Source of the DNA: Xanthomonas euroxanthea
GTDB taxonomy: Bacteria; Pseudomonadota; Gammaproteobacteria; Xanthomonadales; Xanthomonadaceae
Direction of reading: 5' to 3'
Assembly: GCF_900476395.1 (NCBI RefSeq)
Contig: NZ_UIHB01000001.1
Coordinates: 1,021,385 to 1,085,384 of the forward strand
Length of the DNA: 64,000 bases
Made by a program: the position numbers and the translations under genes. Of the stretch, positions 1 to 9,760 are shown one piece after another. How positions within the stretch are numbered: position 1 is the first letter of the stretch; each line of letters starts with the position of its first letter. The notes under the pieces are model-generated. The model did not search any database, was not told where the DNA came from, and saw only the letters and a program-made list of their open reading frames with translations.

Positions 1-999
<999 letters not shown>

Positions 1000-1444
1000 C
1001 AGGCTTATATCCCTTGATTCGGATGAAAAGATGGGTGCGGATGATACACCGTCCGACAACCCTGTGCATTGTGCGCCTGAACAGCCCGGTGTGGCGTTAA
1101 ACCCGTGTCGTGGCACGGGTTTGCACGGTCATCGGGGTGTCGTCAGCTTGCCATGCAGTGGTCGTATCGAGCGGTCAGCATGCGCGCGTACCTGGCGCCT
1201 TGGCTGCTTGCGGCCGGGGCGCCGCAGGGGAATAAGCGATGCCGTTGGACAGCGTGCCGGGGCGAGGGCGCATGGCTGCCATGGCGCCCACGACCCGCGA
1301 TGCGGTGTCCGAGGCAGCGCGTCGCGGCTTGCGGCGAGGCGCGCATCTGCGTGAGTGCGCTGCCGGCGCCTGCGGGCGGCGCACGCACCCTGCCTGCGCC
1401 GCGCCCGATCGCAGCGCCGAGATTCCTGCCCCGGAGACGCCCGC
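1000..1444. other. Divergent intergenic region between metK and the phosphoesterase gene
   Basis: This 445-base gap separates two divergent genes. It holds the metK leader, one clear hairpin at 1099-1122, and otherwise nothing I can assign. Frames open across it on both strands have no family resemblance and no good ribosome binding site. Confidence 0.6.
1099..1122. other. Hairpin upstream of metK
   Basis: AAACCCGTG and CACGGGTTT form a perfect 9-bp stem around a 6-base loop, about 100 bases upstream of the metK start. It ends in a run of T on the plus strand. It could be a terminator or part of the metK leader; the sequence alone does not decide. Confidence 0.45.
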
Positions 1445-2251
1445 ATGCACTTGTCCACGTTGCATCCACCGGTCCGTGCCTTGTTCCTGTCCGACCTGCA
1501 CCTGGGCTCGCGGCATTGCCATGCCGCCGAGATCGCCGCCTTCATTGGCCGCCAGCGGTGCCAGAGGCTGTATCTGGTGGGCGACATCATCGACCTGTGG
1601 TGGATTTCGCAGCGGCGCGCGGTCTGGGATGCGGCGCATCAGCAGGTGATCGCGGCCCTGCATGCGCAGGCCCGGCGCGGCACCGAGATCATCTACGTGC
1701 CCGGCAACCACGACCGTGCCATCCGCCGCTTCTGCGGCCTGGTGATGCCGGCCATGCAGGTGCGCCGACGCAGCGTCCACACCTTGCTGGACGGGCGCCG
1801 GCTGCTGGTCACCCATGGCGACGACTACGAGGCGCAGACCCATTTCGGCGGCCTGCAGGAACGATTCGGCGACTGGCTTTACTACCGCATCCTCACCGGT
1901 AATCAGCTGACCAATCGTCTGCGGCGTCGGCTGGGCATGCGCTACTGGTCGCTGGCCGAGTTTCTCAAGCGACGCAGCGATGCAGCCGAGCGTTACATCG
2001 GCCGCTTCGTGGCGGCCGGCCTGGCCGATGTGGTGCGCCGCGATCTGGACGGCATCGTCTGTGGGCATATCCATCGCGCCGCACTGCGCATGCAGGCCGG
2101 CCATCTGTACGCCAACACCGGCGACTGGGTGGAGAGCCTGACGGCGCTGCGCGAGACGCAGTGCGGCGTGCTGCAACTGGTCAACCATCACGGCGAGGTG
2201 CTGGCCGAGCTGGCGCCGCAACCCCACGCCGCGCAGCAGCGCGCGGCGTGA
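1445..2251 (+). CDS. LpxH-like metallophosphoesterase
   Basis: Calcineurin-like phosphoesterase of about 268 residues. Metal-binding motifs appear in the expected order: FLSDLHLGSR near residue 15, VGDIIDLW near 45, PGNHD near 85, THGDDYE near 122 and CGHIHRA near 200, then NTGDW. This set matches UDP-2,3-diacylglucosamine pyrophosphatase (LpxH-type) enzymes of lipid A synthesis, but the protein is longer than Escherichia coli LpxH (240 residues) and resembles the LpxH2/YbbF-like branch. The true lipid A enzyme may lie elsewhere in the genome. I start at the ATG at 1445, directly before the first conserved strand; an in-frame open stretch upstream to 1355 has no conserved content. The exact substrate is uncertain. 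Confidence 0.85.
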   Translation: MHLSTLHPPVRALFLSDLHLGSRHCHAAEIAAFIGRQRCQRLYLVGDIIDLWWISQRRAVWDAAHQQVIAALHAQARRGTEIIYVPGNHDRAIRRFCGLVMPAMQVRRRSVHTLLDGRRLLVTHGDDYEAQTHFGGLQERFGDWLYYRILTGNQLTNRLRRRLGMRYWSLAEFLKRRSDAAERYIGRFVAAGLADVVRRDLDGIVCGHIHRAALRMQAGHLYANTGDWVESLTALRETQCGVLQLVNHHGEVLAELAPQPHAAQQRAA

Positions 2252-2474
2252 GGTCGTCATGCGTAGCCCATGTCGGCAGGCCGCGGCTGCCGGGAGCCGC
2301 CATCGGGCTGCAGCGTCCGCCATCCTGGTGCAGGGCATCCAGACGTCGGCAGCGGCCTCGTTTTTTGTCAGCGAACCGCAGCGCGATGCGGGCAACGCAC
2401 CTGCTGGCTGACTGCCCCGCGGTCGTAACGCACGCGATGGCACTGAACGATGCCTGGCCTGCTAGCATCGGCCG

Positions 2475-3563
2475 ATGGATTCATTGACCCAGATCGTTCT
2501 CGGCGGCGCCGTCGCCGCTGCCATCGCACCGGCTGGACAGCGCCGTGCGGCCCTGTTGGCCGGCGCCGCACTGGGCACCTTGCCCGATCTCGATGCGCTG
2601 GTGTTGCTGCCGCTGACCGACGATCCGGTCACGTTGATGACGGTGCATCGCAGCGCCAGCCATTCGTTGTTGGTGCTGCCGTTGCTGGGCTGGCTGATCT
2701 GGTGGCTGTTTCGCCGCTACGGCAACGGCCGCGTGGCCAGTGCGCCCAAGCGCTGGTTCTGGGCGATCCAGCTGGCCTTGATCACCCATCCCTTGCTGGA
2801 TGCCTTCACCGTCTACGGCACCCAGCTGTGGTGGCCGCTGCAGCCGCATCCGGCGATGTGGTCGAGCGTCTTCATCATCGACCCGGCTTACACGCTATGG
2901 CTGTTGCTCGCCTGCGCGGTGGCATGGTTTGCACGCGCGCGGCCCATCGCGCAGCACGCACTGGTGATCGGGCTGGCGCTCAGCTCCGCCTATCTGGGTT
3001 GGTCGTTGCTGGCCAAGCACCTGGTCGACCAGGAAGCGGACCGTGCGCTGGCCGCACTCGGGTTGAAGGATGCACCGCGCTTCTCGGTGCCGATGCCGCT
3101 CAATACCCTGCTGTGGCGCGTGGTGGCGATGACGCCCAACGGCTATGTGATCGGCGAGCGCTCGCTGGTGGCCGACAAGGGCCCGATGCAGTTTCGTGGC
3201 TATTCCAGCAACACCCAGGCGCTGGGCGAAGTGGCCCGGTTCGATTCAGTGCGCCGGTTGACCTGGTTCAATCGCGGTTTCATGCGCGCACGCCTGGTCG
3301 ATGACGAGCTGATGCTCAGCGACCTGCGCATGGGCCTGGAGCCGGACTACAACTTCAATTTCGTGGTGGCCCACCGCGAAGACGGGCAATGGCAGCCGAT
3401 CGCGCCGCGACAGATCCAGGCCGCCTACCGCGCGCCGGTGGCGCGCGATCAGATCGGCCAGGTGCTGGCGCAGATGTGGCGCCGCATCTGGCACGAGCCC
3501 ACCGGGACGGTGCTGACCGGTGATCTGGAACACGCCGCGATGCCTGCACCGGCGGCCAGGTAG
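2475..3563 (+). CDS. YdjM-family membrane-bound metal-dependent hydrolase
   Basis: A 362-residue integral membrane protein of the YdjM/DUF457 family (metal-dependent hydrolases of the inner membrane, typified by LexA-regulated YdjM). It starts MDSLTQIVLGGAVAAAI and contains the family's conserved acid and histidine positions: LPDLDAL near residue 37, HRSASHSLL near 58 and THPLLDAFT near 98. Several hydrophobic segments occupy the first 190 residues, and a soluble C-terminal domain follows. It is a single gene running towards the convergent methyltransferase. The molecular function of the family is poorly defined; the family assignment is firm. Confidence 0.85.
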   Translation: MDSLTQIVLGGAVAAAIAPAGQRRAALLAGAALGTLPDLDALVLLPLTDDPVTLMTVHRSASHSLLVLPLLGWLIWWLFRRYGNGRVASAPKRWFWAIQLALITHPLLDAFTVYGTQLWWPLQPHPAMWSSVFIIDPAYTLWLLLACAVAWFARARPIAQHALVIGLALSSAYLGWSLLAKHLVDQEADRALAALGLKDAPRFSVPMPLNTLLWRVVAMTPNGYVIGERSLVADKGPMQFRGYSSNTQALGEVARFDSVRRLTWFNRGFMRARLVDDELMLSDLRMGLEPDYNFNFVVAHREDGQWQPIAPRQIQAAYRAPVARDQIGQVLAQMWRRIWHEPTGTVLTGDLEHAAMPAPAAR

Positions 3564-3621
3564 GCGTGCCCAGGCGGTTGGCCAGCAATGCGCCTGCCGC
3601 AGCTCCGTGCAGCACGCCGGC

Positions 3622-4449
3622 TCAATACACCGTCGCGCGTGCCTGCACGAACGAGTAGAAGAACACCGCGTCCGGGTCGCTGTGCACCTGTGCCAGTTCG
3701 CGGCGCATGCCGTCCACGGTGTCTGCGTTCACCGCACCGGCCGCAAGCAATTGGTCGGCCGCCGACAGCAGCACTTCTTCCCAGAATCCGATCATGGTCT
3801 TGCGCCGGCCCGGCTCGCGGTTGTCCAGATGCAGCGTCTTGATCTCGGTATGCACATCGCGAAAGCCGCCGGCCAGCAGCAGGTTGCCCAGCTTGGCGCC
3901 GACAAACGGGTCGCCGCCCTGGTCGTACTGGAAATCGTTGAAGGCCATCCAGTAGCGCCATAGGTTGGGCGAATACGGATGCAGCAGGAACGAGGCGTTC
4001 ATCACCTCGGTGACATACACCGGCGAGCCCGGCAGCAGCACGCGCCGTACCTCGTTGAGCACGCGCGCAGGCGAGGGCACATGCTCGAGCACCCAGCACA
4101 GGAATGCCGCATCGAACTGCCGCGCCTCGAACGGCAGGTCGCTCGCATCGGCCTGCTGCAGCGTGTAGCGCTCGCGGCACCATGCCAACCGTTCGAGATT
4201 GGCGCGTGCCGCGTCCAACTGGGCCTCGCTCAGGTCCACGCTGGTGACATGCAGGTCGGGAAAGCGGCGCAGCAGGATTTCGATCTGCGCGCCCACGCCG
4301 CTGCCCACCTCCAGCAGCCGGCGTGCGCCGCTGTAGTCGATCTGGTTGAACAGCGTGGCTTCCAGCAGGCGCGCCTGTTTGAGCAGGCGTGCCTGTTCGG
4401 TGGACGAAAACCCATGCAGATAGGTCGGGGTGTCGCTCGGTGCGCTCAT
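3622..4449 (-). CDS. Class I SAM-dependent methyltransferase
   Basis: About 275 residues with a Rossmann methyltransferase core. Motif I, LLEVGSGVGAQ, lies near residue 45 and binds S-adenosylmethionine. A post-I acidic strand (VTSVDLSEAQLD) follows, then the DAAFLCWVLEHVPSP segment typical of Methyltransf_11/25 domains. The substrate cannot be told from sequence. I start at the ATG at 4449 (MSAPSDTPTYLHGFS); an upstream frame extension of 13 residues overlaps the end of dusB. It lies just downstream of dusB on the same strand, with about 28 bases between dusB's stop and this start, and may be cotranscribed with it. Confidence 0.85.
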   Translation of the reverse strand: MSAPSDTPTYLHGFSSTEQARLLKQARLLEATLFNQIDYSGARRLLEVGSGVGAQIEILLRRFPDLHVTSVDLSEAQLDAARANLERLAWCRERYTLQQADASDLPFEARQFDAAFLCWVLEHVPSPARVLNEVRRVLLPGSPVYVTEVMNASFLLHPYSPNLWRYWMAFNDFQYDQGGDPFVGAKLGNLLLAGGFRDVHTEIKTLHLDNREPGRRKTMIGFWEEVLLSAADQLLAAGAVNADTVDGMRRELAQVHSDPDAVFFYSFVQARATVY

Positions 4450-4477
4450 CGCTGCAGCTCCAACAACGCAGGAAAAC

Positions 4478-5476
<999 letters not shown>

Positions 5477-5495
5477 GGCGGCATTGTAGCTGGGT

Positions 5496-5669
5496 GGGGA
5501 ATCGGGAATGGGGAATGGGGAATGGGGAATGGGGGATTCGGGAGTCGGGAGTCGGGAGTCGGGAATCGGGGATCGGGAGTCGGGAATCGGGGATCGGGAA
5601 TCGGGAATCGGGAATCGGGGATCGGGAATCGGGAATCGGGAATCGGGAATCGGGAGTCGGGAGTCGGAA
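5496..5669. repeat. GGGAATC-type heptamer tandem array
   Basis: About 25 back-to-back 7-base units, mainly GGGAATC with variants GGGAGTC, GGGGATC and GGGAATG, starting about 20 bases upstream of the dusB start codon. Seven is not a multiple of three and the unit contains no stop in any frame or strand, so it produces long false open frames in all directions. A shorter array of the same unit, in the opposite orientation, is at 59417-59478. This kind of array is common between Xanthomonas genes. Confidence 0.95.
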
Positions 5670-5756
5670 GAGCGTTTTCGGCTTTCGGTCTTGCGCGGTT
5701 GCTGCGCGGGTCGCGTGACTGGTAGAGCGAGGGCAGTGGCAAGATTGCTGGTTGAC

Positions 5757-5852
5757 CGTCCCCTCACCCCAACCCCTCTCCCGACGGGAGAGGGGCTTCT
5801 ATTCCTTCTCCCGCCGGGAGAAGGTGGCGCGTCAGCGCCGGATGAGGGTAGG
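5757..5852. repeat. Nested-hairpin intergenic repeat (CCCTCTCCC type)
   Basis: Three consecutive hairpins: CCCCTCTCCCGACGGGAGAGGGG (5773-5795), CCTTCTCCCGCCGGGAGAAGG (5804-5824) and GGCGC-GTCA-GCGCC (5826-5839). They are enclosed by CCCTCACCCC and GATGAGGG. It resembles a dispersed palindromic element found between genes in many xanthomonads and other high-GC proteobacteria. It could act as transcription-stopping structure between rbsK and dusB. Confidence 0.8.
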
Positions 5853-6019
5853 GCGCCCGACGCTGCATCACGCCTGGTGCCGCCGCCTAGCCTGCTATCA
5901 GATGAAGAAGATCGAAGCGCCGGCACAGCGGGGCTCGCAGCCTCCGTCGATGGACAGGCCTCGACATGCCGGTCGCGGATCAAATCAGTCTGATGGGTAT
6001 AGCGGACGCCCTGAACGCA

Positions 6020-6049
6020 GAAGGCGACCGCATCGCTGCGGTCGCCTTC
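6020..6049. terminator. Strong hairpin at the 3' end of rbsK
   Basis: GAAGGCGACCGCA and TGCGGTCGCCTTC make a perfect 13-bp stem around the loop TCGC, 24 bases past the ribokinase stop codon. There is no clear U-tract on the minus strand; the T-rich flank is on the plus strand. It probably ends the nupC-rbsK transcript. Confidence 0.7.
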
Positions 6050-6072
6050 GTTGTTTGCCTGAAGCGCGCGGA

Positions 6073-7029
6073 TCACACGGCCGGTTCGGGGGCCATGCGC
6101 GGCATCGAGGTGGCGGCGCCTTCCACTTCGGTGGAGCGCGCGGCGTAGCGGGTGGCAAAACGCACGTGGGTGATGAAGCTGGCAGTCGGCGCTTGTGCCA
6201 GCGAGGCCACCAGCGCGCCGTTGAAGGCGTCACCGGCACCGGTGGTGTCCACGGTCTGCGCGCTTTCCGCGCCCACCCGGTAATGCGCGGCCGTGTCGCC
6301 GCGCAGCTGTTCTTCCGCGTGCGAGATGAAGGCGCCCACCGATCCCAGCGTCACCACCACGGTACCGCCCGGCAACAGCTTGCGGCACAGCGAATGCAGC
6401 GTGTTGCCGTCCAGCGCCGCCACATCGTCGGCATTGATGCGTTCGCCGACGTGGCGGCCGAGCAGGGCGGCAAACTCGGTTTCGTTGGGCGTCAGCACAT
6501 CCGACAGCTTGAGCAGGCCGATCGAGGTCGGTGCATTGGCCGGTGCGGCGTTGAGCACGGTCAGCACGCCGCACTCGCGTGCCAGTGCCAGCGCCGACTC
6601 GATGGTTTCCGCCGGCGATTCCAGCTGCGCCAGCAACACGCTGGACGAGGCCACCAGTGCGCGTTGGTTGTCCACGAATGCAGCGCTCAGCACCGAATTG
6701 GCGCCGGCACCGATCACGATGGTGTTGCGGCCGTGCGCGTCGACGTAGATCCCGCCGGTGCCAGTCGGCTCGTTGCTGGGCTCGGCGATCAGTGCGAAGC
6801 CGTCGTGCGCCGCCAGCGAGCGCGCCAGCGCACCGCCGGCATCGTCGCCCAGCGCGCACAGGAAGTGCGTCCTGGCGCCGGCACGTGCAGCCGCGACCGC
6901 CTGGTTGAAGCCCTTGCCCCCCGGGCCGGTGCTGTAGCGACCGGCGATGGTGGCGCCCGGCGCAGGCAGCACGTCGCAGCGCCACACGTGATCGACATTG
7001 AAGGACCCGACAACGACGACCGAACTCAT
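6073..7029 (-). CDS. rbsK: Ribokinase (PfkB family)
   Basis: PfkB-family sugar kinase of 318 residues that phosphorylates ribose to ribose 5-phosphate. It begins MSSVVVVGSFNVDHVWRCD. The PfkB signature 1, GPGGKGFNQAVAAARAGA, lies near residue 40 and signature 2, DTTGAGDAFNGAL, near residue 260 with the catalytic aspartate. NPNETE-type substrate contact is present as LTPNETEFAALLGR. The frame runs on upstream antisense to the transporter reading, but the ATG at 7027-7029 is the family start. It follows the nucleoside transporter gene by 77 bases on the same strand, which suggests use of ribose released from imported nucleosides. Confidence 0.9.
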   Translation of the reverse strand: MSSVVVVGSFNVDHVWRCDVLPAPGATIAGRYSTGPGGKGFNQAVAAARAGARTHFLCALGDDAGGALARSLAAHDGFALIAEPSNEPTGTGGIYVDAHGRNTIVIGAGANSVLSAAFVDNQRALVASSSVLLAQLESPAETIESALALARECGVLTVLNAAPANAPTSIGLLKLSDVLTPNETEFAALLGRHVGERINADDVAALDGNTLHSLCRKLLPGGTVVVTLGSVGAFISHAEEQLRGDTAAHYRVGAESAQTVDTTGAGDAFNGALVASLAQAPTASFITHVRFATRYAARSTEVEGAATSMPRMAPEPAV

Positions 7030-7106
7030 AAATACCCTTGACTTGAATGACTGAATGAAACGTGGCGTGCGGCGATTAGACCGGCACACCGATGAACCCG
7101 CGCCCC

Positions 7107-8405
7107 TCAACCGAAATGCGAGAGCACACCGGCAATGGTAGCGGTCATGAACGTGGCGATCGAACCGCCCAGCACCGCGCGCAGCCCGAACTTGGCCAGA
7201 TCGTGACGGCGTTCCGGTGCCAGCCCGCCGATGCCACCGATCTGGATCGCAATCGAGCTGAAGTTGGCAAAGCCGCACAACGCATACGTGGCAATCAGCC
7301 GACCCTCCGCGCTCAGGCCCACGCCCGGCACTTCGCCCTTCACGATACGCGACAGTTCGCTGTAGGCGACGAACTCGTTGATCACCACTTTCTGCCCGAT
7401 CAGCGAGCCGACCGTGGTCGCGTCCACCCACGGGGTACCGATCACCCAGGCGATCGGCGCCAGCACGTAGCCGAAGATCGTCGACAGGTTGGTCGGCCGG
7501 CCCAGCAGCGCGGCAGCGCCGGTGATCTCGCCCAGCCAGGTCAGCGGTGCGTTGATCAGGGCGATCAGCGCAATGAAGGCCAGCAGCATCGCGCCGATGT
7601 TCAGCGCCAGCCGCAAGCCGTCGCCGGCGCCGGCCGCGGCCGCATCGATGACATTGCTGGTGGTCTTTTCCACTTCCATCTTGACCGTGCCACGCGTCAG
7701 CGGGGTACCGGTTTCCGGCACCAGCAGCTTGGCCACCACCAGGGTGGCGGGCGCGGCCATGATGCTGGCGGCCAGCAGATGCTTGGCGTAGAACGCCTGC
7801 TGCGCGGGATCGCTGCCACCGAGCATGCCGACGTAGGCGGCCAGCACGCCGCCGGCGATATGCGCCATGCCGCCGATCATCATCGTCAGCAGCTCGGACT
7901 GGGTCATCTTGGGGATGTACGGGCGCACCGTCAGCGGCGCCTCGGTCTGGCCGATGAACACGCTGGCGCACACGCTGGTGGTTTCCGCGCCGGACACGCG
8001 CATCACCTTGGTGATCGCCCAGGCCATCGCGCGGACCACCACCTGCATCACGCCCAGGTGGTAGAGCACGCCCATCAGCGCCGAGAAGAAGATGATGGTG
8101 GGCAGCACCTGGAACGCGAAAATGAAGCCGTAGCTGTCGATGTTCATCAGGTTGCCGAAAATGAAGGTGGACCCTTCATTGACGAAGCTCAGCACCTTGA
8201 CGAAGCCCTTGCCCAGCGAATCGAACACATCGCGTCCGCCCGGCACCAGCAGCACCAGCGCGGCGAACGAAATCTGCAGCGCCAGGCCGGTGGCGACCAG
8301 CCTCCAGTCGATCGCGCGGCGGTTGCTCGAAAACAGCCAGGTGATGCCGATGAGCACCGCCAGACCGAACAGGCCGAAACCGATCCTTCCCAAACCTTCG
8401 ACCAT
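7107..8405 (-). CDS. NupC-family concentrative nucleoside transporter
   Basis: An inner-membrane nucleoside symporter of 432 residues. The family features are an N-terminal helix set, the gate-loop segment FSALMGVLYHLGVMQ near residue 105, the conserved GQTEAPLTVRPYI near 165 (nucleoside contact), and a C-terminal segment ALCGFANFSSIAIQIGGIGG. NupC proteins carry pyrimidine or purine nucleosides with protons or sodium. I start at the ATG at 8403-8405 (MVEGLGRIGFGLFGLAV); 25 upstream in-frame codons look non-coding. It is transcribed with ribokinase downstream. Confidence 0.9.
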   Translation of the reverse strand: MVEGLGRIGFGLFGLAVLIGITWLFSSNRRAIDWRLVATGLALQISFAALVLLVPGGRDVFDSLGKGFVKVLSFVNEGSTFIFGNLMNIDSYGFIFAFQVLPTIIFFSALMGVLYHLGVMQVVVRAMAWAITKVMRVSGAETTSVCASVFIGQTEAPLTVRPYIPKMTQSELLTMMIGGMAHIAGGVLAAYVGMLGGSDPAQQAFYAKHLLAASIMAAPATLVVAKLLVPETGTPLTRGTVKMEVEKTTSNVIDAAAAGAGDGLRLALNIGAMLLAFIALIALINAPLTWLGEITGAAALLGRPTNLSTIFGYVLAPIAWVIGTPWVDATTVGSLIGQKVVINEFVAYSELSRIVKGEVPGVGLSAEGRLIATYALCGFANFSSIAIQIGGIGGLAPERRHDLAKFGLRAVLGGSIATFMTATIAGVLSHFG

Positions 8406-8662
8406 TCCAATCCCCGGGGCTGCTGACGGCAAAACGAGAAGCCTAGAGCAGGGGGTGACCGCGGGCAAGGCGAGCAGCATTCAGGCCCCGCCCGTTGACC
8501 CGCAGGCGAGCCAGGGCGGGCGCGGGCAGTTCCCTGCGCGCGGGCGGGCGAGCCGCGCTTGCGCAAGGTCATGGATCGGGGGGCATTGATTCGCTGCCCG
8601 TGCGTCGCCCGCAAAGACCGCGCCCCGAAGCGCGATCACCCGACCGGCCGCCGCTTTTCCCC

Positions 8663-9009
8663 TCAGCCATCGATGAAAACCGGTGGTGCTTGCGCGCATA
8701 CCGGTGTGGGACCTTGACCGGCATGGATGCCGCGCCAGCGCCTACATGGACGTACTTGCGGCGTGTCCCACGCCGGTACGCGGGCAATCGCCGGCAGCAG
8801 ACCGAAGCATTCGCGTGGAACTCTAGATGTGGTGCACAAGAATGATCAGTATGCGGAGTCGGTCGGCGGCGCGGCGCCGCACCCGGTGTCGGGACACGCC
8901 GTAAATCCGTCCCTGGAGGCTCGGTGGCGGCATCCATGCCGCCACACGGTCCCGCCCCCAGGCGCGGCACCACGCTCCCAATATGGCTAGTGCTGATCGG
9001 CGAGCACTG
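8663..9009. repeat. Mirrored-module repeat, copy 1
   Basis: The left arm, about 8706-8776, contains GGCATGGATGCCG and GGCGTGTCCCACGCC. The right arm, about 8886-8957, contains GTGTCGGGACACGCC and GGCGGCATCCATGCCGCC. The reverse complement of the right arm aligns with the left arm through the same landmarks in the same order (GGGACC, GCGGCATGGATGCCGC, AGCCT, GGACG, CGGCGTGTCCC). The copy is therefore a diverged inverted repeat of one roughly 72-base module, with about 110 bases between the arms. Confidence 0.85.
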
Positions 9010-9130
9010 CTTTCAGGCATTCATCGTGCCTGCGGAGTTGGCGCTTCATGTCGTTGAGACCGCCTCAACATTTGATCTTTGCAGTGGCAGCTAAAAACAC
9101 GATCCGAGCCACGACCACTCAACCAAGCAG

Positions 9131-9470
9131 TGCTTTTCCTTCCGCAACCGACAGCAACCGGTGGTGCTTGCGCGCGTGCCGGTGTGGGACCTTGAGCGGC
9201 ATGGATGCCGCGCCAGAGCCTACATGGACGTACTTGCGGCGTGTCCCACGCCGGTACGCGTGCAAGCGCCCGCCGTAAACCGAAGCTTCCACGTAGCACC
9301 GGCAGACCTCATGCGCAGGGTCGGTCGGCGTCGCGGCGTCGCATCCGGTGTCGGGACACGCCGTAAATCCGTCCCTGGAGATTCGGTGGCGGCATTCATG
9401 CCGGCACACGGTCCCGCCCCCGGACGCGGCACCACGCTCCCAACATTGCCACCGCTGATCGGCAAGCAAT
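9131..9470. repeat. Mirrored-module repeat, copy 2
   Basis: Same architecture as copy 1: the plus-oriented module is at about 9184-9255 and the minus-oriented module at about 9347-9419. It begins with TGCTTTTCCTTCCGCAACCG, related sequence to the start of copy 3. It ends with CGCTGATCGGCAAGCA, matching the TGCTGATCGGCGAGCA end of copy 1. Confidence 0.85.
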
Positions 9471-9592
9471 GCGTCAAGCAGGTGTTGATGCCCGTGGACT
9501 TGGTGGCCGATGTAATCAGTGAGCCATCCATCTACAGTCATGTCGCCAGCGATGGTGACGCTCCCAAAGACTTGCAGACCACCGGGCCCTCG

Positions 9593-9677
9593 GCATTTTC
9601 TTTCCGCAACCGACAATAACTGGTGGTGCTTGCGCGGGTGTCGGCGTGGGACCTTGAGCGGCATGGATGCCGCGCAA
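9593..9677 (+). repeat. Mirrored-module repeat, copy 3 (left end only)
   Basis: TTTCCGCAACCGACAATAAC, then TGGTGGTGCTTGCGCGGGTG, then GGGACCTTGAGCGGCATGGATGCCGCGC match the left end of copy 2. The match stops at about 9677, inside the module, so the copy is truncated just before the aldo/keto reductase promoter region. Confidence 0.8.
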
Positions 9678-9760
9678 CCCTGTCTTGCCGGCAGCACCAC
9701 GTCCTACACTGCGCACGCCGATCCGGGGCAGGGCGCCGCGGAGGTTGTAGGAGTCTGCCA

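Larger units (their letters stand above)
8406..9760. other. 1.35-kb gene-free region carrying mirrored-module repeats
   Basis: No credible gene was found between the nucleoside transporter and the aldo/keto reductase. The stretch holds two full and one partial copy of a repeat (separate entries). Between the copies are short sequences (9010-9130 and 9470-9592) with no clear content beyond small minus-strand frames running into the repeat edges. Confidence 0.7.

Noticed and set aside
1000..1130. SAM-binding riboswitch ahead of metK
   Set aside because: Only one simple 9-bp hairpin is seen; none of the conserved cores of known SAM riboswitch classes could be read.
5496..5669. CRISPR array
   Set aside because: Units are 7 bases long and contiguous with no spacers.
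5477..6076. An N-terminal extension of dusB by about 200 residues
   Set aside because: The frame is open only because heptamer units have no stops and because of the neighbouring GC-rich repeat. DusB homology begins at MQIGPYSIDP.
8406..9760. Coding genes or an insertion sequence in the repeat region
   Set aside because: No transposase motif and no frame with family resemblance; the structure is explained by the mirrored-module repeats.
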